A DNA stretch of 23,615 bases. Origin: Irineochytrium annulatum. Taxonomy: Eukaryota > Chytridiomycota > Chytridiomycetes > Chytridiales > Chytridiaceae. The stretch lies in the NCBI GenBank assembly GCA_027600665.1, contig JADGJL010000371.1, forward strand, positions 1 to 23,615, written 5' to 3'. Positions 10,581 through 19,174 of this stretch are shown in pieces. Under the pieces are notes generated by a model. It was not told where the DNA came from. It saw only the letters and a program-made list of their open reading frames with translations, and searched no databases. The first letter of the stretch is position 1. Each line of letters opens with the position of its first letter. The position numbers and the translations under genes were made by a program.

Positions 10581-11064
10581 TAGGGTTCGAGAGTGAATCA
10601 ACTTGTACTTTTGTTGATAGAATAGAGCTTGAATGTCATTACCTTGTGGCCACTTGGTTGTTCCCCGCATCCTTGGAGGACATGGTCTTGCCACAAAGTA
10701 ACGGTAGCCAAATCCGCCCATGTCAAGACTCCCGCGTTTTGGCCTCCCTGGTTGTTAACCACGGCCTGCGCGGCGCGGGCATTCTCTTGGAGAGTGCAGC
10801 GTCCTTCCGAGCCGAGTCCGAAGTTATCGTTGAGCGTGAAAACTCACGATTCGGCGGTCACGATCGCGAGGTGGGGCCACCCTTCCATATCAGGGCCGGA
10901 CCCTGAGCACAATACCTTGCTTGCCGGACGCGTCTCCGATGGCCGGGGTCGGCACAACGCCACGCTCGGCCTTATCCCAGCAGGCTGTAATGACGACAGA
11001 CCTATAAAGCGGGTGGGGTCCACCTCCCGGTTCCGCTCATTGCGACCTCTATCTGACCCCCATT
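10581..11064. other. Intergenic region upstream of the aspartic protease
   Basis: About 480 bp between a membrane-protein 3' end and the protease start, both on the plus strand. It contains the TATA-like element at 11003-11008 and an imperfect palindrome tcaggg-ccgga-ccctga near 10890-10906. Short open frames here have no recognisable product. Confidence 0.5.
11003..11008 (+). promoter_or_regulatory. TATA box candidate for the aspartic protease gene
   Basis: The hexamer TATAAA starts 62 bp upstream of the protease ATG (11065), in otherwise GC-rich sequence. The distance fits a TATA box with a short 5' UTR. This rests on sequence match and position only. Confidence 0.45.
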
Positions 11065-12414
11065 ATGATCAAGAGCCTCATTCTCCTCGGCCTGGTGGCC
11101 GCCCTCGGCGTCGACGCCGAGCTGATGCGGTATGTCGCGACCCCGGAAACGCGACCATATACATTGCGATGTGATGCTGACCGAGCGTGATCAGGATCCC
11201 GCTTACGAAGCTAAAGAAGACGAAGGCCGTCGACGGTGCCGCTCTGGCGCGTCGCTACGCTGACCTCGCGACCGCTGCGTCCACCGGCACGGTCGCGATT
11301 TCAGACTACCAGAACGCGCAGTATTACGGGACAGTCAGGTAAGTCCAACAGTCGATCGCGCACTTCTGATCGCAACTCGTTTCTGGTGCATGTATTGATA
11401 CGTTCGTCCTCCAGCCTCGGCACCCCGGCCCAAGACTTCAAAGTCGTCTTTGATACGGGCAGCTCGAACTTCTGGGTGCCCTCGACCCACTGCTCCTCCT
11501 TCGCCTGCTTCTTCCACAAAAAGTATGACGCGACTAAGTCGTCCTCCTACAAGGTCAACGGCACCGCCTTCGCCATCCGGTACGGCTCCGGCTCCCTGAC
11601 CGGCACCTTCTCGTACGACACCCTCTCCATGGGCGGCATCAAGGTGCCGGGCCAGATCTTTGCCGAGTCGAAAACGGAGCCCGGGCTCACGTTCGTCGCG
11701 GCTCAGTTCGACGGCATCCTCGGCCTGGGTTACAGCAACATCGCCGTCGCTGGTGCCACGCCGCCGTTTTACAACATGATTGCGCAGGGCCTCGTCCCGA
11801 GCCCGGTCTTCGCCACTTATTTGTCCTCGAAACCCGGCGGCTCCGACGGCGAGCTCGTCCTTGGTGGTATTGACGCGAACCACTACACCGGCGACATCGT
11901 ATATGCGCCCGTCGTCCGCAAGGGCTACTGGGAGGTGAACGTCACGAACCTCTCGCTCGGCAGCACGCAACTCTCGACCCCGGCCGTCTCTGGCGCCATC
12001 GACACCGGCACCTCCCTCTTCGCCGTGCCCACCGCGCTCGCGGCTCAGATCGCCAAGCTCGTCGGCGCCACCGCCGCTACGAACGGCGAGTACACCATCT
12101 CGTGCTCCAACATCGCGAGCCTGCCTGTTTTCTCGATGACGATCGGTGGTCACGTCTTCACGCTCAGCGGCACGGATTACGTTTTGCAGACTTCCATGCT
12201 CGGACAGACAACCTGCGTGCTGGGTTTCTTAGGCATTGACCTGCCCGCGCCAGCGGGGCCGCTATTTATCGTTGGGGACGTTTTTATTCGCAAATATTAC
12301 ACCATTTGTAAGTCTTCGTCTCCTGTTCAAACTTCATCTCATTTACTAACGCTATTAATGGCAACAGTTGACCTCGGCAACAATCAAGTCGGTTTCGCAA
12401 GCATCAAAGCCTAG
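11065..12414 (+). CDS. PEP4: Vacuolar aspartic protease (saccharopepsin / cathepsin D type)
   Basis: Pepsin-family A1 aspartic endopeptidase, probably vacuolar and made as a zymogen. Exons 11065-11129, 11195-11338, 11415-12307 and 12368-12414, with introns of 65, 76 and 60 nt, give about 382 aa. The N-terminus MIKSLILLGLVAALGVDA is a signal peptide, followed by a basic propeptide and the mature start near ISDYQNAQYYGTVSLGTP, which is typical of Pep4 proteins. Catalytic motifs are FDTGSSNFWVPS (Asp83) and AIDTGTSLFAVP (Asp266), with the flap Tyr126 in RYGSGS. The spacings of 43 and 183 residues equal those of pepsin. The C-terminal RKYYTIFDLGNNQVGFA is also Pep4-like. Cysteine pairs follow each lobe. 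Vacuolar targeting is inferred from similarity; a secreted paralogue is the alternative. Confidence 0.93.
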
Positions 12415-12792
12415 AGTTAGGGACTTTTAGAGACTATGGACTGTGGATGAGGTTTGCGAGCCCAGGATTAATGAATGCAGGGATATCCAGTGTGGAGGAT
12501 AACGTGATGGAAGCCTTTATATGCGCCTCATTGAGAAAAGAATTCTGCCTACAAATAGAGTGGAAGTATGCTTTATGTGAAAGCTAAAGTTTCCGCCGAT
12601 ATCCCACCTCATCGCAAAAAGCGACATTACATTAAAATGTGCAAGGTTGACTGTAAGAAGGTACAAGTCGGACTCGTCCACATCACCGCATATTCCTTTA
12701 TCAAGATATACAAGCGGCAGCTTTCTCGTACAACACTTCTCCTCCGTGGCCGAAAACGGGACGTTGACTCACGTTCATTCGCGAAAAACGGT
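12415..12792. other. Convergent intergenic region
   Basis: About 380 bp between the 3' ends of the protease (plus) and GWT1 (minus), so it should hold both 3' UTRs. No gene recognised; a plus-strand frame opening at 12568 runs antisense into GWT1 and looks like a shadow. Confidence 0.6.
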
Positions 12793-14655
12793 CTACAACT
12801 TTATTGTAATTCCCATGCGATGCCACATGACGGCAACGCCCTGTATCACTGCCATATGCCCAGCGAGTATGGTAAAAGACATCACAAGATTCGCGTTGAT
12901 GGTGTCCATCGAGAGATTTACGACCCCCGTCATCAGATTCGCCTGTATGACTTCAAGTCAAACCTTCTATCCATGGTTGCCAAACCCTACAAAGTAACAC
13001 CCACCAGTAAGAAAGTCGCCAACTGGTTCCTGTTCACGCTCTCGAACAAAATGGGCACGCGCGGGCTCTCACTCCGCATCCCAGTCACGGCCAGGTCGAT
13101 TAAGAGACAGCCGAGCAGGAAGACGAGCGACGAGCTGACGACCCATGTGGAATATGTGAGATTCGCCTGTGAAAAAAAAAAGTGCTTGAAGTTATAAAAC
13201 GGAGGGGGGATGGGGGAGTTGTTGGGAAGAAAACGGATGAAGGAAAAGAGAATTTACCATCCGCCGGGATATTTGAGCACCGAAGCCCTCGTACGCAACG
13301 GCAAACACGCTGGCCGTAACGAGGAGGTATATGAAGAGACTCCGCACAATATCGGAAGCCGGCTTCCCCACGGCGCCAGCGGCCGACCCGCGGCCACCAC
13401 TTTTAGCCCCTCCAATTGCCGCCTTGCCACTCGTCAACGTGCTACCCTTCGAGGACGGCGTCTTTGCCAGGATGTCGGCGCCGATGTGGGCGGCAAAGAG
13501 GAAGATAGCCCAGTATCCTGTCAATCAGCACATTTAGCTTCGTTTTTCTGTTTATTGAGCGGAAGATCTAACCGTAGAAGCTGCATATTCCCTCACGATT
13601 CAACGCAAAGAGGCTGCCCTCCCTTTCCGCCGTCAAGATGTAGTCCGCCCCGCCGAACTGAAGGGCTGCTTCGTAGACTGCGCGTGTGGGGCTTCGTTAA
13701 GGCCGAACAATCAGCTACTGAAACTCACGCGCCATGAAAACTACGCTCAAGACGGCGAAGCTCGTTTTCGGGAAGATGCTTTGCAATACCGCAGTGAACA
13801 GCGGGATCAACCCCAAGGTGAAGAAGAAGTTCCAGTGCACTCCGTATTCCGTAACGTGCTCCTGCATATGAACCTCATTCAGTTTACTGCAAAATCTCAT
13901 AGAAAGCCGAACCTGGTAATTCACACCTTTCGTCACAGCAATCCGGATTAGGCCCATTATCAAAACCGGTATTGAGATCTTGAGAGACTTGATGATTGGT
14001 CTCGTCTCCGTCGTCTTAAGCATCAACCGGGGGCCCGCCACGAATCCGTTTGAAAAGATGAACGCGCCGACTCCAAGATCCATCTTAACACGTCATTTTA
14101 GACTCAAGTCAGCCGATATCACACACCAGTGAGGTCCCGTACGTCTCCGTCTTTGCAAACTTCCGCGGAAACACCTTAAAGTCCACGGCGAGGATGCAGG
14201 CGACCGTCATGATTTGCAGGTACGATCTAAAGGCCAACGAGAAGGGCCGATGTTTTGGCCGCTCCATCGTCTGAATCCTCCGCGTCGCCCGCGCTCCCGT
14301 CATCGCAATCACGGCGCTAATTCCCACCTGGCCAGCCAAGATGGCGGGTGACCACTGGGTGAACGTGATCGAGCACAGCAGCGGGACGATTAGCACCACG
14401 TACTCGATCACGGCCGCGAGAAAGAAGGAGGTGCGCGCTGGGAGGTCGAACCTGGTCGCGAGGCATTTCCAGAGGAGGTAGGAGGACTGGACGGTCGGTT
14501 TAAATGGATCTTCCTCCCGCGCGAAAAAGGTATGAAGAGGAAGGACGAACCATTAGGATAACTAAGACCTCTTGGTTCTCCCAGAGCGTGGTGGTGCCCG
14601 AGAGTCCGGTGACGAACTCCTCTTTCGCGTTCTTACGATCGGCAGGGTGCGACAT
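12793..14655 (-). CDS. GWT1: GPI-anchored wall transfer protein 1 (GPI inositol acyltransferase)
   Basis: Multi-spanning ER membrane enzyme that acylates the inositol of glucosaminyl-phosphatidylinositol, an early step in GPI-anchor synthesis (PIG-W in animals). Eight exons: 14551-14655, 14127-14486, 13913-14083, 13729-13861, 13573-13677, 13258-13517, 13005-13166 and 12793-12942. The introns are 43-91 nt and the total is 481 aa, close to yeast Gwt1. Family landmarks in order: WENQEVLVILMSSYLLW, AVDFKVFPRKFAKTETYGTS, LMDLGVGAFIFSNG, YQEHVTEYGVHWNFFFTLG, NREGI, SRRMANLTYSTWVV and NRNQLATFLLANLMTGVVNL. The 51-nt intron 13862-13912 has no stop and keeps frame. It is identified because YQ-EHVTEYG is contiguous in the family. 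An AATAAA overlaps the last codons, so the 3' UTR may be very short. A hydrophilic Gly/Ser/Lys insert follows AHIGADIL in exon 6. Confidence 0.94.
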
Positions 14656-15314
14656 TCTGTGACGATTGATGTTCAAGCCATATACAAGCCGCCCGATGAA
14701 TTTCCTTCGTCAGCAACCAACATTCTAAGGAAATTTACTCCCAACAAAGCACTTGCTGGTCATTTCATTCCCCAGGCAAGCCCACATGGACGGGTTGCAG
14801 AGTGAGAGGGAGCGCTCGCGGTCGGGAGCTTTGCCTGGAATGGCGTGCTCCGGAACTTTGTGGATCATCCATCGCTGTTGGTCGCGGGGCGACGATGTCA
14901 CCCTCGCATGACCGATCCTGCCATGATCCCGGTCCCGGACGTCCAGTGTCTCCTAAGCGATCGTGTCGTCCGGGCCAAGATTATCTGGCAGGTCAGACTG
15001 CTTTGCAAGGATGGCCGCCAGTCCCATCATGACGAGCCGCCGATACCCGGCTGATGGAGTGGGAAATATCGAATCATGCGGACCATTTTGTTGAGCTGCT
15101 TGCGGCCATCTGTGGTTGCCTGCGAGTTCACGCCCTGCTTTACTGGTTGTGGCAATAAGCATTTGAACTTCAGAAGTAATCCCAAGATATTCCAAGTCGT
15201 CGCTGAAATGTTTTAAGCGACTTCCATTAATTATTTCCTAAAATAAGGAACTTTCAGCTGCCGGCAGAGTGCGTCACGCTTTGGTCATTTGTTTGTGCCA
15301 ACCGGAACGAACCT
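14656..15314. other. Divergent intergenic region between GWT1 and the CBS/PB1 gene
   Basis: About 660 bp that should carry both promoters. A TATAT-like run lies about 25 bp upstream of the GWT1 ATG (near 14680), and an AT-rich patch with a short hairpin (ttcct, 6-nt loop, aggaa) lies at 15235-15250, about 65 bp before the CBS/PB1 ATG. No gene, tRNA or repeat family recognised. Confidence 0.5.
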
Positions 15315-17683
15315 ATGTCGGTCAGGTCGACCTCCGAGCGGCCCCCGTCGCTGCTCCCCACCGCTGTGTCTGGCGCTCCGCTGCCGTCGCCGAACCAGGA
15401 CCTCCGCAGCCGCAACAAGAGGTGCGTACAGGGAGACGCCGCGGGGACCAGCGAAGGCGTGGGACTTTTTGCATGGGCCGCCTCGTTTGGGCCGCCAGCC
15501 TGATCTCCTCAGCGCATCTGTACTCATCCCTCTTCGTGATCCAGGCGTGACGATGCGATTCGCAACAAGGTCCAGCAGGAGCTAAATCGCAAGACCAAGC
15601 GCCGTTCCTCCAACATGGACCACATGGCATCTGGAACTCCGGCCCGCAGGACGAAAGGCCGGTCAGGCACTGTGGCCTCCCTGCACCCAAACCCTCCTAT
15701 CACGGTCATGGAGAACGCCAAGGTGGCGCAGGCCGCCCAACTAATGGCCGCGAAGCGTGTCGACGCCGTCCTGGCCGTCTCAAGCGACGGCAGCCTCGTG
15801 GGGATCCTGACGGACAAGGACATCTCGTTCCGCGTCGTCGCGGAGGGCCTGGACGTGCGCTACACGACCGTCGCGCAGGTCATGACCAGGAACCCGATCT
15901 CCGTTATGGCGAACGGGCCACGGAATGAGGCGCTCAGCATCATGGTCGCGAGGCGGTTCAGGCATTTGCCTGTGATGTCCCCGGTGAACGATGAGGACGA
16001 GGAGGATCAGCAGAGCGAGGCGGGCGGGATGGCGCCGTCGATGATTTCGTCGAACGGTGGTGGCACGAACGTCGTCGGGTTGCTGGACATCACGAAGTGT
16101 GTGTTTGATCGGCTGGATGACCTTGAGAAGAAGGTTAACGAGGACGCGAACATTGTTGCTGCCATGGTACGAAACCGGAACTTTTCTTGCAAGCCAAACT
16201 TTGGCTCATCTTCTCTCTAGGAAGCGCTCGGTAGGCGCGGCGCCGTTGCCTCCGACCACGTTGACGCGATGAGGTCTCAACACGGATGTCCTGATCTGTA
16301 CGCGGTGCTTGAGAGCACACATCATGAGGGCCAAGTGCACGTGCCGGAGATCTCGATCAAGAGCACCGTCAGGGATGCAGCGAAGGCGATGAGGGAGCAT
16401 CATATGACTGCCATTCTCGTGTCGTCGTCGACGGAGGATGATAAGCTGGGCGGCATCTTCACCACTAAGGATATCGTGCTTCGCGTCATTGCGGCGGGGC
16501 TGGACCCGGCGACGACTTCCGTTGTACGAGTTATGGTAAAGCCTTTTGCTTTTCTATCATCAGGTTGCTTTGTCAACACATTTGTTAGACCCCTCAACCA
16601 GACTTCGTGGGCTCGGGGACAACTATCCTTGACGCGTTGAAGAAGTTGAAGGCCGGCCATTACCTCCACCTTCCTGTTGTTGACCACGGTACAACACTTG
16701 GCCTCGTTGACGTCCTCACGCTTACAATTAACATGTTGGAGTATCTGGTACATTCACATTGAACTACGTTCGTTTATTTGCCTCGATTTTAAGCCATTTT
16801 CATAGATGTCGAGGAACGGCGAACCCGTCGAAAGCGGTCCGGAGAGCGGCCCGATGTGGAATAAGGTTTGTTTAATATTTTGGCCATTTACGTTGTTTTT
16901 TTTTTTGCTTTTTTTTGTTTTAACCAGGTACTTCAGTTCTGGAACACCACCTTCGCGCCCGCATACACGGAGACCGAGACTCAATCCGCTACCGAGGACT
17001 CCCGCTCCATGCTCTCCCACGGCGCCCCCGCGCCGCCCCAATTCTATCAGCCCGAAGCCTACCCTAGCGCCCGAACCCCTCCTCCTCGCCCCCCATCCGA
17101 GCCCGCCGTTCCAATGGGTATTTCCTCCCCGCGATCCTCCACCGGCGGCCAACCGCAGCAATCCCGCCCCGACGCGCAGGCCGCATTCCCGGAACGCTTT
17201 CAATTCAAGCTGAAGGACGCCTCCGCGGGTAAAGTCTTCCGCTTCCAGTCCTCGACGCGCGAGCTGTCCGATCTCCTGGGGCAGGTCATGTCTAAGCTGG
17301 ACGTGCGTGACCATTCAACGGACTCGGGCGTCCTGACGCTCACATACGAGGATGAGGACGGGGACGTCGTCCACCTGGCCTCCGATCAGGATTTGACGGA
17401 TTCCGTCCGGATCGCGCTTGGAGCCGGGTGGGACAAGCTGACGATCGCGGCGAGCTTCGATGACGAGCTTATTGGAGGATCGGTTGCTGCGGCGGCGGAG
17501 CCGGATTTGGGGGGCAGGGGAGTGCATAGGAGGGGCGCGAGTCAGGAGGTCGCGAGGGTGGAGGAGACGGGGGCGGTATCGTTGATGGATATGTTGAAGG
17601 AAGCGCCGTTGCCTGTCAATGTGGCCATCTCGGCGGGCATCGTGCTTGTAACGGCTTATATTGTTCACAGGCTGACGAAGTAA
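15315..17683 (+). CDS. Four-CBS plus PB1 domain protein with C-terminal tail anchor (Mug70-like)
   Basis: CBS/PB1 family protein, like fission yeast Mug70 and plant CBSCBSPB proteins, whose function is poorly known. CBS pairs usually bind adenine nucleotides and PB1 mediates head-to-tail pairing. Exons 15315-15421, 15545-16166, 16221-16535, 16589-16747, 16806-16865 and 16928-17683 give 672 aa; introns are 123, 54, 53, 58 and 62 nt. CBS1 lies near residues 80-140 (DGSLVGILTDKDISFRV). CBS2 spans about 148-230 and contains an acidic insert, CBS3 about 285-340 (KLGGIFTTKDIVLRV), and CBS4 about 348-400 (HYLHLPVVDHGTTLGLVD). PB1 lies near 512-600 with an acidic OPCA-type motif, YEDEDGDVVHLASDQDL. 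The last 22 residues hold one hydrophobic helix, VNVAISAGIVLVTAYIVHRL, ending in basic LTK. That indicates a tail anchor in ER or outer mitochondrial membrane. The start gives a short Ser/Pro-rich leader. Confidence 0.93.
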
Positions 17684-18122
17684 TTAATGCTGATGTAGAT
17701 TCTCTCTCCTTTGTTGTGTTTCTCTATCTGCTTAGACATCGGCCTCGGTCTGCACGTCCCCCCCACTCTATCTTGTATTGGTCTCTTCGTTGGCGCGCCT
17801 ACGGTGAAGGGCAGCCAGCCTTTGTACCGTCTTGCCGTCGGATCTTTCACTACTCCTCTTACTGGTGGCTTCATTTTTCACTTTTCATCCCCTTTAGCCG
17901 TGTTATTTATTGTGTGGCGACAGGCCCACCGAATGGGATTGCTGTTTAATCTGTCGTTTGACAAGTATGTTATGACGAGACAGATCTTATTAGATTCGTG
18001 TTTACTGTTATGCAAAATACGCGCTCTGTGACGAGCGGCGTCCGTTGTGTGCGGGGATATACATAAGCAAACTAAAATGCAAATGATAATGTGAAAGGTG
18101 ACTGCGAAGTCTCTGTGGTAGT
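17684..18122. other. Convergent intergenic region
   Basis: About 440 bp between two converging genes, presumably their 3' UTRs. It is less GC-rich than the coding regions. A plus-strand frame at 17711-18031 and others here show no domain and no plausible exon partners, so I see no gene. Confidence 0.6.
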
Positions 18123-19043
18123 TCAGGCGTCCCATATTTTGATGAGCTGCATTTGAAACGGCTGTGAGCACTCTTGATTCCCCGGAAACAAGTGCTTTAC
18201 CTTCGCGAAGTCTTCAAAGCCGACCTGGCCGTCGCCATCCATGTCGCCATGTTTAATCATTTCTAGCGCCTCCTCTCCGCTGATCACTTCGTCCAGACTC
18301 TGGAGGACGGCTAGAAGATCCGCGGCCGATATGAAGCCGTTGTGATCCGCGTCCATTGCTTTGAAGGCCTCGGTAATTTGAGACTCGGTCCGAAGGGAGT
18401 TGAAGGTGAAGTCGTCGATCATCCTATGAGAGTTTGTTTCCCGATTACACACGAACAACAAATCAATCAGTTGTGAACATACGTCAGAAATTCCTCAAAC
18501 TCTATCGTCCCAGTGTGGTCGACATCCACCCGCCCAATCATTGCCTGAAGTTCCTCCTCGCTTGGATCCATCCCGCAGGACCGCATCACCTCCCCGAGCT
18601 CATAAATATCAATACCCCCATTCTCGTCCTTGTCGAACAAATTGAATGCCTCCTGCGATACAACCAGATGTCAACAAATGCCCCACAACGACGAACCTAA
18701 TTCAAACCTGGTAATACTCCCGTTGCTCCGCTGAGAGGCTCTTCTTCTTCACCGCAGCGTCATCATCCTCCTCCGTGGTCGTCGTCGCTTTTTTTCCCCC
18801 ACCCGCGGATCCCCCAGCCTTGTCTGCTCCAGTCCCACCTTTGCCCCGGGTACCTGTCGTCGCCGCCCCGGCCTTCCCACGACTCCGCCCGCCGCTCCCC
18901 GTATTTCGACTGCCCGCGCTGTTGCTCGTGCTGTCCCGGATGTTTCTCGGAGCACCACCGCCGCCCCCACCTCCGGAGCCCGATCTCGAGCCCGCGACGC
19001 TCCGTCGATGGCTGCCTCCTGGAGACGAGGAATATCGATCCAT
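18123..19043 (-). CDS. Calmodulin-like protein with four EF-hands and a low-complexity N-terminus
   Basis: Calcium-binding protein of the calmodulin/centrin group. Exons 18708-19043, 18483-18652 and 18123-18423, introns 55 and 59 nt, 268 aa. Residues 1-100 are Gly/Ser/Arg-rich then Lys/Asp-rich, and probably disordered. Four EF loops follow: 119-130 [12 protein letters not shown], 155-166 [12 protein letters not shown], 193-204 [12 protein letters not shown] and 229-240 [12 protein letters not shown]. Loops 1 and 2 have the usual Glu at position 12; loops 3 and 4 have Asp, which in other EF-hands weakens Ca2+ coordination and favours Mg2+. The linker and helices resemble calmodulin ([22 protein letters not shown]), while the basic N-terminal tail recalls centrins. 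The C-terminus extends about 28 residues past the last loop. It diverges from the SPATA4-like gene with 131 bp between start codons, hinting at an axonemal or basal-body role. That role is inferred. Confidence 0.9.
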
Positions 19044-19174
19044 TTGTCAGGATCCCGTATCAGCGATCTCTAGGCCGGGCGACTCGACTCTGAGAGGATC
19101 GCGCTGCAGGTTGGAGGTGGTTGCGATCGAGGATTGTCAAAGTTCCCTTTCATCAACCCCGACAGGATCCCGTT
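19044..19174. promoter_or_regulatory. Compact bidirectional promoter region with a direct repeat
   Basis: 131 bp separate the ATGs of the divergent EF-hand and SPATA4-like genes, so both promoters and both 5' UTRs must fit here or overlap the coding regions. The 11-mer caggatcccgt occurs at 19048-19058 and 19163-19173, next to each start codon, with further similarity just downstream (atcagcg versus tatgagcg). Shared control is inferred from layout. Confidence 0.5.

Noticed and set aside
11335..12153. 272-codon minus-strand frame
   Set aside because: Antisense to the aspartic protease exons and crosses a plus-strand intron. It has no domain, and its composition is the shadow expected from GC-rich codons.
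12568..13197. 209-codon plus-strand frame
   Set aside because: Runs antisense over GWT1 exons 7 and 8 and their introns. GWT1 is supported by family motifs, and this frame has none.
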